From JAZDIU01 sp043804635 (GTDB taxonomy: Bacteria; Chloroflexota; Dehalococcoidia; Dehalococcoidales; UBA2162), in contig JAZDIU010000005.1 in NCBI GenBank assembly GCA_043804635.1, positions 22,460-86,459 of the forward strand: a stretch of DNA of 64,000 nt, in the 5' to 3' direction. The notes under the pieces were generated by a model. It searched no databases, was not told where the DNA came from, and saw only the letters and a list, made by a program, of their open reading frames with translations. Of this stretch, positions 24,096 through 32,596 are shown in pieces; positions within the stretch are counted from its first letter, which is position 1; every line of letters starts with the position of its first letter. A program made the translations under genes and the position numbers.

Positions 24096-25367
24096 ATGCC
24101 GTCTTCCAATGTAGAAAAGCAGCACGTGAACTTAATTGGCTACAATGATTTGCAGGGTCGTGATAGCTTACAGGTAACCTGTAAAGGCAACTGGGTTTAT
24201 ATCGGGCACCATAATGGGGAGGAATATAACCCATTAACTCGCAAGCGGGAATGGAACGGAACGAGCATAATTAGCATTTCCGATCCGGCTAAGCCCACGT
24301 TAGTCTCTCATATTCCTAATGTTGAAAGTACAAACAGCCGGGCGGTCCATGTGGTTTACAACTTCTATGACGGGAACGACTATCTGATTCGGAACCACGA
24401 GACAAAAACAGTATGGAAATTCGAGGTCTTTAAGATTACCGACAGGGCGAACCCGATTAAGATTTCCGAGGTCACATCGACGCCTGCTGGATTACTAACT
24501 CTGACCCATAAAGGCTGGTGGGATGTATCTACGGGCTTATTCTTCGGCGCCATAAATGAGCCGGGGTTTAGAAAAGGCGGCCATATGGCAATCTGGGATT
24601 TGGCGAACCCCTACAATCCAAAATACGTATGCAGCCACTGGCTTCCCGGCCAAAAGCTGACGGAACCCGATTCGGGTATCCAAATGATGCTGCACCATCC
24701 GGTAGTGGACATGCCGAACAAGAGAGTCTATTACGGGTATCATGAGGGCGGTAACGTAGCCGTTGTGGATATTAATGATATACATAACCCGAAGACCATC
24801 CTTAATATAAGCATCGAACCACCTTTCAGGGGTCCTCATACGGCAATGCCTTTCTTCGGCGTGCATACTCCTGATTTTACTCCCGGGTTTGGCGATGTCA
24901 GAGACTTCATCGTTGTCTGTAATGAGGCTTCCGACGGGAAGTGGCAATGCGAAGAAGTTAGAACACTATTGCTTATGCTCGATGTGACTTCATGGAACAA
25001 TCCGATTTTTGTAGATACATTCAGAGTTCCGGAGGCGCAGGGCAACTTCTGCCAGAGAGGCGGCCGTTTTGGTCCGCACCAGTTCGCCGAAACAAAGGAC
25101 GGTAACTTATACTCACCAAAAGACAATAATAACCTTCTCTATGTCGCTTATTTCAACGCAGGGTTAAGAGTACTCGACCTTTCCGACCCGTTCAATATGA
25201 AAGAAGTAGGGTATTACATCCCTGAGACAACCGAAATTACCAAGAAACGGGGTAAGGTGGTAATCCAGACTAACGACGTCGATATCGACTACAGAGGCTT
25301 AGCTTGTATCTCCGACCGTGCCGGAACCGGCCTACACGTGCTGCAATTCGCCCACACCAATAAATAA
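24096..25367 (+). CDS. LVIVD-repeat beta-propeller-like protein
   Basis: A 423-residue protein with repeated beta-strand blocks of the LVIVD type, such as TSIISISDPAKPTLVSHIP, NVAVVDINDIHNPKTIL and LRVLDLSDPFNMKEVGYY. These probably form a beta-propeller used for protein or ligand binding. There is no signal peptide, so it appears cytoplasmic. AAGGAGG lies about 11 bases before the ATG. It is followed 19 bases later by two MaoC-like subunit genes on the same strand; this association suggests a link to acyl-thioester metabolism, but no enzymatic motif is seen. Confidence 0.85.
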   Translation: MPSSNVEKQHVNLIGYNDLQGRDSLQVTCKGNWVYIGHHNGEEYNPLTRKREWNGTSIISISDPAKPTLVSHIPNVESTNSRAVHVVYNFYDGNDYLIRNHETKTVWKFEVFKITDRANPIKISEVTSTPAGLLTLTHKGWWDVSTGLFFGAINEPGFRKGGHMAIWDLANPYNPKYVCSHWLPGQKLTEPDSGIQMMLHHPVVDMPNKRVYYGYHEGGNVAVVDINDIHNPKTILNISIEPPFRGPHTAMPFFGVHTPDFTPGFGDVRDFIVVCNEASDGKWQCEEVRTLLLMLDVTSWNNPIFVDTFRVPEAQGNFCQRGGRFGPHQFAETKDGNLYSPKDNNNLLYVAYFNAGLRVLDLSDPFNMKEVGYYIPETTEITKKRGKVVIQTNDVDIDYRGLACISDRAGTGLHVLQFAHTNK

Positions 25368-25386
25368 AGGGAACACAGCTAAAACG

Positions 25387-25785
25387 ATGAAGCGTGAATA
25401 TAGTCAAATACAACCGGGTGATGAATTACCTGCCGCCAGTTACAAACTCGACTCCTCTATGGTTGCCGATTATATTAAGGCAGTCGAGGAAACCGGCGAC
25501 ATTTATGTTAATAGCGGACTGGTCCCACCTACGGCAATCGCCGCCTATGCTATAAAAGCACTAACCCAGGTTTTTACCGTTCCACCTGGGACAGTCCATA
25601 CCTCCCAATCGCTAGAATTTCTGGACACCTTGAATGTCGGCGAAACTATCACCTGTCAAGCACAGGTGAACCGGAAGCAAGAGCGCGGTCGATTCCGCTT
25701 TTTGACTATAGACCTTATTGTATCGAACCAGGACAAGAGGAAAGTAATGACCGGTAAGACTAGCTTCGTCTTACCGGAGGTATAG
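25387..25785 (+). CDS. MaoC-like N-terminal dehydratase subunit (hot-dog fold)
   Basis: A 132-residue single hot-dog domain beginning MKREYSQIQPGDELPAASYK. It lacks the DxNPxH catalytic motif and resembles the non-catalytic half (HadA/HadC-like) of heterodimeric hydroxyacyl-thioester dehydratases. The frame is open upstream into the LVIVD gene, but ATG 25387 gives the expected start. It ends 3 bases before the catalytic MaoC partner, so the two should form a heterodimer. Confidence 0.85.
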   Translation: MKREYSQIQPGDELPAASYKLDSSMVADYIKAVEETGDIYVNSGLVPPTAIAAYAIKALTQVFTVPPGTVHTSQSLEFLDTLNVGETITCQAQVNRKQERGRFRFLTIDLIVSNQDKRKVMTGKTSFVLPEV

Positions 25786-25788
25786 AAT

Positions 25789-26226
25789 ATGGCTGAAGTG
25801 ACAGGAATACTATTATCTCAACTGAACGAGGGAACCAAACTTCCTGAAATAAAAAGACCGGTTACTCAGGAGAAGGTTAGACTTTACGCCGAAGCCAGCG
25901 GCGATTTCAACCCCATCCATATCGATGAGGATTTTGCTAAGAAGACACCTCTAGGCGGGACGATTGCTCACGGGATGCTCGTTTTAGCCTACGTTTCGCA
26001 TATGCTGACGGTTGCCTTCGGCAAAAGCTGGCTTAACAGCGGGAAGCTCGATGTAAGATTCAGAAACCCCGCCCGGATGGGAGATGTCTTAAACTCTAGT
26101 GGAAAAATAACCAGGGTTGAGCGCCAAGATAATGAAACACTGGTTACCTGCGAAATACTTTGCCGGAACCAGAAGGGTGAAGCGGTGATTAGTGGGGGAG
26201 CGAGCGTAAAACTAAATCCGAAATAG
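25789..26226 (+). CDS. MaoC-family (R)-specific hydratase/dehydratase subunit
   Basis: A 145-residue hot-dog protein carrying the full hydratase motif GDFNPIHIDEDFAKK, then GGTIAHGMLVLAY. The catalytic Asp (about residue 40) and His (about 45) are both present. It would add or remove water from an enoyl/(R)-3-hydroxyacyl thioester (CoA or ACP) together with the preceding subunit. A strong bidirectional terminator follows 8 bases after the stop. Confidence 0.92.
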   Translation: MAEVTGILLSQLNEGTKLPEIKRPVTQEKVRLYAEASGDFNPIHIDEDFAKKTPLGGTIAHGMLVLAYVSHMLTVAFGKSWLNSGKLDVRFRNPARMGDVLNSSGKITRVERQDNETLVTCEILCRNQKGEAVISGGASVKLNPK

Positions 26227-26233
26227 GCTAATT

Positions 26234-26276
26234 GCGAAAAAGAATTATGAATTCTTAAATCATAATTCTTTTTCGC
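26234..26276. terminator. bidirectional intrinsic terminator
   Basis: A perfect 17-base-pair inverted repeat (left arm GCGAAAAAGAATTATGA, right arm 26260-26276) with a 9-base loop, placed between the convergent MaoC and nadB genes. The arms contain A5 and T5 runs, so it can stop transcription from both sides. Confidence 0.8.
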
Positions 26277-26285
26277 GGAATGCAA

Positions 26286-27821
26286 TCACCTGGTAAAGAT
26301 TATATGGCGCTGCCATTCGGGGGAATTTTGTGGAAAATCCGAGCGGAAATGAGCGCCGCGGCTCTCCTCTCTGATAAGAGCCGCTTCGGTCATCAGCCGG
26401 CCAGCGAGCACCAGATTATTCAGCTCCCCGGAGGGACGGTCCTTGGATGGCCGCAGGCGTCTCTGCCAGCCAGCCAGAATATCGGCCGTTTCAGTCAAGT
26501 CTTGCCCTTTGCGGATAATTCCGACCTTGTCCCAGAGGAGCTGCTGCAGCGACGCTAAGCTGGGCCGCGGCACCAATTTTGTTGTCTTTCGTTCAGGCAG
26601 CAAAAAATATGACTTATTCTTTGTCACTGGTGGTGTGGAATTATCACCTTGACTTGTTTTTTCCACGATTCTTTTGCTGAATACCACCGCCTCAAGAAGT
26701 GAATTAGAAGCCAGCCGGTTAGCGCCGTGAACACCGGTACAGGCGGTCTCTCCGGAAGCATAAAGTCCGGCAATATTCGTTTCACCCCAGGTATTCACCT
26801 TGACGCCACCAATCATATAATGGGCAGCCGGGGCTACCGGTATCTGCTCCCTGGTAATGTCCAACCCGTGGTCCAGGCAAAAGCGGTAGATATGGGGAAA
26901 GCGAGTGGTAATAATATTGGGCGGCAGGTGGGTTACGTCGAGGAAGACTTTATCCGAACCTGTCTTCGCCATCTCGCGCCATATACTGCGGGCAACAATA
27001 TCCCGCGGCGCTAAATCGGCATTATGGGCGTAATCCGGCATAAAGCGATAGCCGTCGATATTGCGTAAGACTCCGCCTTCGCCTCTGACTGCCTCCGAAA
27101 TAAGAAAAGGAGTTACCCCGGGAAGATGGAGAGCAGTGGGATGAAACTGGAAGAACTCCATATCGATAATTTCAGCCCCGGTACTGTAGGCTAAAGCGAT
27201 GCCGTCGCCGGTAGCCACATCTGAATTAGTATTAAATTTGAATAATTGTCCGGCGCCTCCGGTAGCGAGAATCAAGAAACGGCATCCGAATTCTTCGGTA
27301 GAACCAGTGCGGCAGTCCAAGACTTTTAGACCGCTAACCTTCCTCTTTTCCACGACGATTTCTAGCGACATAGAGTCTTCAAGGACCGGGATTCTAGCGG
27401 CGCGGACCTGGTTGCTCAAAGTAACTTCGATGTGTTCACCCGTAGCATCGCCCCCGGCGTGAAGTATGCGGGGCACGCTATGAGCGGCTTCTCTAGTGAG
27501 GGCAATCTCCCCGTTTACAGTATCGAAGGGGACACCGAGTTTAACTAGCTCACTGATACCTGCAGGGGCTTCGTTGACCAGAACGCGGACGGCTTCTTCA
27601 TCACACAGACCATCCCCAGCGGCTACGGTATCTTTGAAGTGAAGCTCAAGCGAATCGTTCCTACCTACCGGAGCGGCAATACCGCCCTGAGCGTACTTGG
27701 TGTTGGTATCTTCAATGGAACCTTTGGTTACGATGAGCACGCTGCCGTGCTCTTTAGCCAGGAGGGCGGTATAGAGACCGGCAATACCACTGCCGACCAC
27801 TATATAGTCGAACCGCCTCAT
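26286..27821 (-). CDS. nadB: L-aspartate oxidase
   Basis: A 511-residue flavoprotein that oxidises L-aspartate to iminoaspartate in NAD synthesis and can use fumarate as electron acceptor. Motifs: FAD-binding VVGSGIAGLYTALLA at the N-terminus, NTKYAQGGIAAP (non-covalent FAD type, no histidine), AAHSVPRILHAGGDATG, FQFHPTALHLPG, RGEGGVLRN and ASGETACTGVHGANRLASNS. It overlaps the fumarase beta gene by 4 bases. nadA and nadC are not nearby, so its placement at the end of a fumarate/succinate operon may reflect fumarate use. Confidence 0.95.
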   Translation of the reverse strand: MRRFDYIVVGSGIAGLYTALLAKEHGSVLIVTKGSIEDTNTKYAQGGIAAPVGRNDSLELHFKDTVAAGDGLCDEEAVRVLVNEAPAGISELVKLGVPFDTVNGEIALTREAAHSVPRILHAGGDATGEHIEVTLSNQVRAARIPVLEDSMSLEIVVEKRKVSGLKVLDCRTGSTEEFGCRFLILATGGAGQLFKFNTNSDVATGDGIALAYSTGAEIIDMEFFQFHPTALHLPGVTPFLISEAVRGEGGVLRNIDGYRFMPDYAHNADLAPRDIVARSIWREMAKTGSDKVFLDVTHLPPNIITTRFPHIYRFCLDHGLDITREQIPVAPAAHYMIGGVKVNTWGETNIAGLYASGETACTGVHGANRLASNSLLEAVVFSKRIVEKTSQGDNSTPPVTKNKSYFLLPERKTTKLVPRPSLASLQQLLWDKVGIIRKGQDLTETADILAGWQRRLRPSKDRPSGELNNLVLAGRLMTEAALIREESRGAHFRSDFPQNSPEWQRHIIFTR

Positions 27822-28372
27822 TCGGTTCTCCGGTATTTCGCCTTCCCTTCCTCATAGAGGTCGCCGCCGTAGATATCATTTATTACCATTACCGGAAAAT
27901 TTTCCACCTCCAGGCGGAGGACGGCTTCAGCACCAAGCTCTTCATAGGCGACTACCTGCGATTTCTTAATACTTTTGGAGATGAGGGCGCCGGCGCCCCC
28001 AGTAGCCGCCATATATACAGCTTTGTATTTCTTAATAGCGTCTTTTACTGCCTGGGTGCGGACGCCTTTACCAATCATCCCCTTAAGTCCCTCAGCCATA
28101 AGGCGGGGCGAATAAGAGTCCATACGACCGCTGGTGGTGGGACCTGACGAACCAATGACCTTGCCTGGTTTCGCCGGGGCGGGCCCCATATAGTAAACAG
28201 TCTGCCCCTTGATATCGAAGGGTAAAGGCTTACCTTTGTCGAGGCCTTCGACCATTCTTTTATGAGCGGCATCACGGGCGACATACATCACGCCTGTGAG
28301 CAAAAGGCTGTCTCCGGCTTTTAAGTCTTTTATCGTTTCATCGGTAAGCGGTAATTTAACATTTTTAGGCAT
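27818..28372 (-). CDS. class I fumarate hydratase, beta (C-terminal) subunit
   Basis: A 184-residue subunit of the two-subunit Fe-S fumarase/tartrate dehydratase. The conserved YYMGPAPAKPGKVIGSSGPT and TSGRMDSYSPRLMAEGLKGM segments form part of the active site. Together with the alpha subunit at 32597-33442 it would interconvert fumarate and malate. The two subunits, usually adjacent, are separated here by about 4.2 kb carrying a succinate dehydrogenase-like complex and an acyl-CoA dehydrogenase. L-tartrate dehydratase is a less likely alternative given the context. Confidence 0.92.
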   Translation of the reverse strand: MPKNVKLPLTDETIKDLKAGDSLLLTGVMYVARDAAHKRMVEGLDKGKPLPFDIKGQTVYYMGPAPAKPGKVIGSSGPTTSGRMDSYSPRLMAEGLKGMIGKGVRTQAVKDAIKKYKAVYMAATGGAGALISKSIKKSQVVAYEELGAEAVLRLEVENFPVMVINDIYGGDLYEEGKAKYRRTE

Positions 28373-28387
28373 TTTATGCTCCTATTC

Positions 28388-28430
28388 ACCCTCACCTTTA
28401 TCCTCTCCCCTCAATGGAGAGGAGATTAAT
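28388..28430. repeat. dispersed palindromic repeat in the operon gap
   Basis: Contains ATCCTCTCCCCT followed by AATGG and AGAGGAGAT, an imperfect hairpin with the CACCCTCACC flank. It resembles the repeat at 32462-32578 and lies in the 67-base gap between the acyl-CoA dehydrogenase and fumarase beta genes. Confidence 0.6.
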
Positions 28431-28439
28431 TTGAATATT

Positions 28440-29594
28440 TTAAACTTTCAGCCCTTTCAAAACATCTTTAGCGATGATGTTTCTTTGAAGCTCTAAAGCC
28501 AGCTCGGTATTACTGGTGGCTAAGACGTGCTGACAAAGCCTTTCCATAGGCAGTCCGGCGATATTCGGCGGACCTCCAAAGATGTGTGCGACCCTATCGG
28601 CAACGTCATAAATCAGCCGGGTGGCAAAAAGTTTGACCTTCGCCGATTCAGAACGGGTGGGCAATCCCTTATCTGCCTTCCAGGCGGCTTCATAGACCAT
28701 AAGCCGGCAGGCGTGAATCTGGGTAGCGATATCTGATAAAGCGGCTTGAACACTGGTGCGTTCAGAAATTGGGTGGCCGAAAGACATCCAGGAATTAGCC
28801 TGTGTGGCCGATTCTTCAAGTAATCTCTGGGCGACACCCACATTGCGGGCGCTCCTAACGATGCGCCGTGCCGGTAGCCATTTCTTACCGAGTGAAAAAG
28901 CCTTACCAACTTCACCAAGAATATTCGATGCGGGCACACGGCATTGCTCAAAGACTAGCAGCATCGGCTCTTTTAGTCCAGCTTTCCAGCCAGTCTTCTC
29001 TTTGCCGTTAGCCACATTGAATCCGGGTGTATCTTTATTTACCAGGAAACAAGTCTCACCGTCCCCGGTGCAGGCAAACACGATAGCAAAATAGTCCTTC
29101 TCAGGTCTTGAGAAGGACACCTTTTTACCATTGATAATATAACCACTGCCGGCTTTTTCGGCTTTAGTCTCCATAACTGAGATTTCAGCCTTGTCCGGCT
29201 CCGTGATTGCCAGATAGGGCTGTTTCTGTCTATCCAGAACAGGAAGCAGGTATTGCTTCTTCTGCTCGGCATTACAATCGAAAAGAATGGGAGTAACATC
29301 GCCGAAATCGAATGGGATGATTGTTTGAGCCAGTTCTTCTTCAACCAGACAGCTAGCCAGCGTACCGAGTCCGATACCGCCCAGTTCCTCAGGAATACCG
29401 ATTCCCCACAACCCCATATCCTTTGCCATTTTAACCAGTTTTTCTTCTGTCTCCGGCGGCAAATAGGTGCGGGCGTCAACTAACCCGGCGGCTTTCCCCA
29501 GTATGTCTCTTTCAAGGGGTTTTAACTGGTCTTTGACAAAGTCCCGTGCCAGACTTTGCACCATTTTCAGTTCTTCAGATAAGTCGAAATCCAT
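28440..29594 (-). CDS. acyl-CoA dehydrogenase, divergent
   Basis: A 384-residue acyl-CoA dehydrogenase-fold protein (N-terminus MDFDLSEELKMVQSLARDFV). ITEPDKAEISVME stands where the usual TEPxAGSD FAD signature lies, so that signature is degenerate. The C-terminal TSNTELALELQRNIIA aligns with the usual EGTxExQRxIIA; a glutamate is kept at the catalytic position but the following Gly-Thr is lost. It sits between the Fe-S subunit and fumarase beta genes of the C4 operon, 13 bases after the former. Activity should not be assumed; the substrate is unknown. Confidence 0.88.
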   Translation of the reverse strand: MDFDLSEELKMVQSLARDFVKDQLKPLERDILGKAAGLVDARTYLPPETEEKLVKMAKDMGLWGIGIPEELGGIGLGTLASCLVEEELAQTIIPFDFGDVTPILFDCNAEQKKQYLLPVLDRQKQPYLAITEPDKAEISVMETKAEKAGSGYIINGKKVSFSRPEKDYFAIVFACTGDGETCFLVNKDTPGFNVANGKEKTGWKAGLKEPMLLVFEQCRVPASNILGEVGKAFSLGKKWLPARRIVRSARNVGVAQRLLEESATQANSWMSFGHPISERTSVQAALSDIATQIHACRLMVYEAAWKADKGLPTRSESAKVKLFATRLIYDVADRVAHIFGGPPNIAGLPMERLCQHVLATSNTELALELQRNIIAKDVLKGLKV

Positions 29595-29607
29595 TTAACC
29601 TCCAGAA

Positions 29608-30060
29608 CTAAGGCTGGCTGATAGCTTCTTCGAGAAAGAGGTCAAGGTCGGGTTCGTTCTCATCACCGATTCGCTGGGCTAGCCGGGACATTACTTCCAC
29701 CATACGGTGATTAACGATGTAGTTCTTAACAGTAGTATCGACCTGAGGACAGACCATAACGCAGGCATCACACAGGTCGCAATCGCTACCGACCAAAGTT
29801 TCCAGCGCCATCGAAGTGCGCTGCTCTGTTTTTTCGCGGCGGGACTGCTCACGGGATAGCACCGGACAGATATCGATGCAGTTACCGCAGCCCAGACATT
29901 CCTTATGTCCGACGATATCTTCAGTGATATTCAAAGCGTGGGTCGGACTGAATCCACTGGAAAGTAGGCGGCACCTTCCTACCGGCGGAGTTTTGGTGCT
30001 CAGGACTTCGTTAAGAATACCTTCGATTTCTTTCACATCCTGTTGGTTGCGTAACGGCAT
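29608..30060 (-). CDS. HdrC-like 4Fe-4S electron-transfer subunit
   Basis: A 150-residue protein with two ferredoxin-type cluster motifs, CLGCGNCIDICP (about residue 47) and CDLCDACVMVCP (about 88). It resembles the C subunit of heterodisulfide reductases and the Fe-S subunits attached to soluble fumarate reductases. No membrane helix is present. It lies 11 bases downstream of the flavoprotein subunit and probably links that complex to another electron carrier. Confidence 0.87.
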   Translation of the reverse strand: MPLRNQQDVKEIEGILNEVLSTKTPPVGRCRLLSSGFSPTHALNITEDIVGHKECLGCGNCIDICPVLSREQSRREKTEQRTSMALETLVGSDCDLCDACVMVCPQVDTTVKNYIVNHRMVEVMSRLAQRIGDENEPDLDLFLEEAISQP

Positions 30061-30071
30061 ATTTCCCTCTT

Positions 30072-31736
30072 TTAAGCTATTTTTATGCGGCCAGTCGGGA
30101 GGGTCTGCAAAGCGTAATCAGGCAGATAATCGGGCATCTCTCTGGCATAGTTGGGTAGAAGCATAGGTGAAATGGGCCGTGCTTTGGCTAAGCCGGCCTG
30201 CTTAAGTTCCCGCTGCCATTTACGGACATGTTCCAGAGTCAGGTCGCCTATTTTTACCGTTTTAACATATTGAGCGGCGGCTCTGCCGGCCCTTCTCCCG
30301 AATACAAACAAGTCCAATGTAGAGTTGCCAATAAGCCGGTTGCTGCCGTGGACTCCGCCGGAGACTTCACCACAGGCAAAGAGACCAGGGACACCGGTAG
30401 CACCGCTGGCATCGATTGCAATACCTCCATTCTGATAATGGAGAGTGGGATAGACCAGCATCGGTTCCTTGATAATATCGATATCGTATCGGGCAAACTG
30501 ACGGACCATAGCCGGTAACTCCCGGGCGATAGTGCCTTCCCCCCGGAGAATATCAATCATCGGTGAATCCAGCCAGACGCCGAACTCGCCGGTGGGAGTT
30601 TTAATTCCTTTTCCACGCTCGCTGCACTCCCGGATAATGGCTGAAGCCACCAAGTCCCGCGGTTCGAGGTTCATAACGAATTGTTCACCATCGCAATTGA
30701 CTAGCTGCGCTCCAAGTGTTCTCGTTTTCTCAGTGACCAGTTGACCGTAAATCTGCGAAGGATAGGCAGCGATACCGGTCGGGTGGTATTGCATAGTATC
30801 GATGAAAATCAGTTTAGCGCCGACACGGTAAGCTAAAACCAGCCCGTCAGCGGTAGCCCCGTAATGGTTGGTGGTTGGGAATCCCTGGATATGCAGCCTT
30901 CCCATCCCACCGGTCGCCATAACCACGGCTTTGGCCCGCACCTTGATTAGCTCATTAGTTTCCAGATTGACTAATATTGCCCCGCCAATTTGTCCTTTTT
31001 TATCTAAAACCAGTTCGATTACCGGCGAGAACTCTAGGTAACATATCTGTCTATTCAGAAGTTCATCGCGCAGGACACGCATCTCTTCAAGACCGGTATA
31101 ATCACGTGCGGAGTGTAGTCTTCGCCTGGAGGCGCCGCCGCCAGAAAGCTCGTGCATAGAACCATCCGGCTCTTTGTCCCAGTTAACGCCCAGGTCTTCA
31201 AGCCACTGGATAGCAGAAGGAGCATCCTTCACCAGAGCTTCTACGAGTTCCGGGATGTTGGTGAAATGCCCGCCGCCCATCGTGTCAATATAATGGTGGA
31301 GAGGCGAATCGTTGGGTCTATCGGCGGCCTGGGTTCCGGCTTGAGCACCTACGGTATTGGCATCTCCCAGGCGGAGTTTAGTGATTAGAAGGACATCAGC
31401 GCCGTTTTCCTGAGCGAGCAGGGCGGCCGATGCTCCGGCACCACCACCACCCACTATCAAAACGTCCACGTCATAATCGAATTTACTGAGGTCGATTTTG
31501 CCAGGGTCGATACGGCTGTTACCTTCAAGGACGTCTGCCATCTCGTTCGGGGTATAATCGCTTTTATTAGGTCCCACCTGAAGCTGGCGCATCGCCTCTT
31601 TCTTAAAATCAGGGTGGTATTTTTGTAACAGCGGCGTTATTTCGGGTCCGGTAAAACGGCAGAAGGTTTCTTTCAGTCGTTTCTCACGGCTGGCTTCTAA
31701 TTTGCGAAGACTTTCTTGCATATCGGCTGGATACAT
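30072..31736 (-). CDS. succinate dehydrogenase/fumarate reductase-like flavoprotein subunit
   Basis: A 554-residue flavoprotein. ATG 31736 (AGAGGTG upstream) is chosen; the frame continues upstream into the Fe-S subunit gene. FAD-binding VLIVGGGGAGASAALLAQE is at about residue 73. In place of the usual SHTVAAQGG with FAD-linking histidine it has DANTVGAQAGTQ, so FAD is probably non-covalent, as in L-aspartate oxidase. MQYHPTGIAAYP, KTRTLGAQLVN, EPRDLVASAI and ACGEVSGGVHGSNRLIGNS supply the expected substrate-site residues. It overlaps no gene and follows the Fe-S subunit by 10 bases. Direction (succinate oxidation or fumarate reduction) cannot be read. Confidence 0.9.
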   Translation of the reverse strand: MYPADMQESLRKLEASREKRLKETFCRFTGPEITPLLQKYHPDFKKEAMRQLQVGPNKSDYTPNEMADVLEGNSRIDPGKIDLSKFDYDVDVLIVGGGGAGASAALLAQENGADVLLITKLRLGDANTVGAQAGTQAADRPNDSPLHHYIDTMGGGHFTNIPELVEALVKDAPSAIQWLEDLGVNWDKEPDGSMHELSGGGASRRRLHSARDYTGLEEMRVLRDELLNRQICYLEFSPVIELVLDKKGQIGGAILVNLETNELIKVRAKAVVMATGGMGRLHIQGFPTTNHYGATADGLVLAYRVGAKLIFIDTMQYHPTGIAAYPSQIYGQLVTEKTRTLGAQLVNCDGEQFVMNLEPRDLVASAIIRECSERGKGIKTPTGEFGVWLDSPMIDILRGEGTIARELPAMVRQFARYDIDIIKEPMLVYPTLHYQNGGIAIDASGATGVPGLFACGEVSGGVHGSNRLIGNSTLDLFVFGRRAGRAAAQYVKTVKIGDLTLEHVRKWQRELKQAGLAKARPISPMLLPNYAREMPDYLPDYALQTLPTGRIKIA

Positions 31737-31746
31737 TTCACACCTC

Positions 31747-32436
31747 TTATATAGCTGGTTCGATGTCACGCTCGGTATAAGCGCACCGTAGCTCTTCCTG
31801 GCTCATCTTTTTCATTTCATCAAGTCCGGCATCGAATTTACCGGCTTCGATTTCGGCGATTCTTTCTTTTAAATGCGGGGAGCGGGGGACCTGATGACGA
31901 CCGTGAAGACGCCGGCAGAGCAGCGTAACGTGTTGGGGAACGATTCCCTGCGGGCATCTGGCGGCGCAAAGACCGCACATCACGCAATCGAAAGACTTAT
32001 CGGTAACTTGCTTGATATTGCCTTTCAGGGCGTTGGAAATACATTCCATCACTTCAAGGCTTTGGGGACAGGTCTTGGTACAAGTGTTACAGCCATAGCA
32101 GGTAGCTAGCTTGGGATAGAGAGTCAGGATTTGCTCGGCGGTCGGTTCGACTTCTTCCAGATTATAAAGCACCCGGGCGGCGGGGAAGAAGGGTATCTGG
32201 GTCAGATACATATCCGGTTCGACGGTCTTCTGGCAGGCAAGGTCGAATTTCAATTGAGGGTCGTTCTTGAAGTTATAAACGGTGGCACAGGCACCGCAAA
32301 ACCCAGCCCGGCAGCCACTGCCGCGAATGAGCCGGTAGCCGCAATATTCCAAGGCCTTCATTATAGTCAGCCCTTCCGGGACCTGATATTGCTTACCCAT
32401 TATATAGACATCAATCATCGACGTTTGTTCAGGCAC
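31747..32436 (-). CDS. succinate dehydrogenase/fumarate reductase-like iron-sulfur subunit
   Basis: A 229-residue subunit that relays electrons to or from the flavoprotein. An N-terminal plant-type 2Fe-2S domain has GSGCRAGFCGACATVY and a later LACQKT cysteine. A C-terminal bacterial ferredoxin domain has CYGCNTCTKTCPQ (about residue 113) and CVMCGLCAARCPQG (about 147). The start is a GTG (32436) with AGGAGG 4-5 bases upstream. No cytochrome b or membrane-anchor subunit follows; an HdrC-like protein takes that place, as in thiol:fumarate reductase-type soluble complexes. Confidence 0.9.
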   Translation of the reverse strand: MPEQTSMIDVYIMGKQYQVPEGLTIMKALEYCGYRLIRGSGCRAGFCGACATVYNFKNDPQLKFDLACQKTVEPDMYLTQIPFFPAARVLYNLEEVEPTAEQILTLYPKLATCYGCNTCTKTCPQSLEVMECISNALKGNIKQVTDKSFDCVMCGLCAARCPQGIVPQHVTLLCRRLHGRHQVPRSPHLKERIAEIEAGKFDAGLDEMKKMSQEELRCAYTERDIEPAI

Positions 32437-32461
32437 CTTACCTCCTAGTGTACCGTCTCTA

Positions 32462-32578
32462 AATACATTTCTATTAAAATCCCTCTCCCTTGAGGGGAGA
32501 GGATTAAGGTGAGGGTGAATAACAATTCCTTACCCCTCACTCTCACTCTCTCCCCCAAGGGGAGAGAGAAATAATAAT
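32462..32578. repeat. paired dispersed palindromic repeats
   Basis: Two related hairpins in opposite orientation: CCCTCTCCCTTGAGGGGAGAGG near 32470-32492 in imperfect palindrome form, and CTCTCTCCCCC/AAGGGGAGAGAG near 32545-32570. They are flanked by GGTGAGGGTG and its complement-like CCCTCACTC. They fill the 160-base gap between fumarase alpha and the Fe-S subunit gene inside the operon. Confidence 0.7.
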
Positions 32579-32596
32579 GCTTTTCTTAGCAACCTT

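Noticed and set aside
23868..24125. Minus-strand open frame of 85 codons upstream of the LVIVD gene
   Set aside because: It overlaps the LVIVD start and a decayed repeat, has low-complexity composition and no ribosome binding site.
30072..31736. Possibility that the flavoprotein is a second L-aspartate oxidase
   Set aside because: It lacks the NadB HSVPRILHAGGDATG signature and is linked to Fe-S subunits, which NadB does not need.
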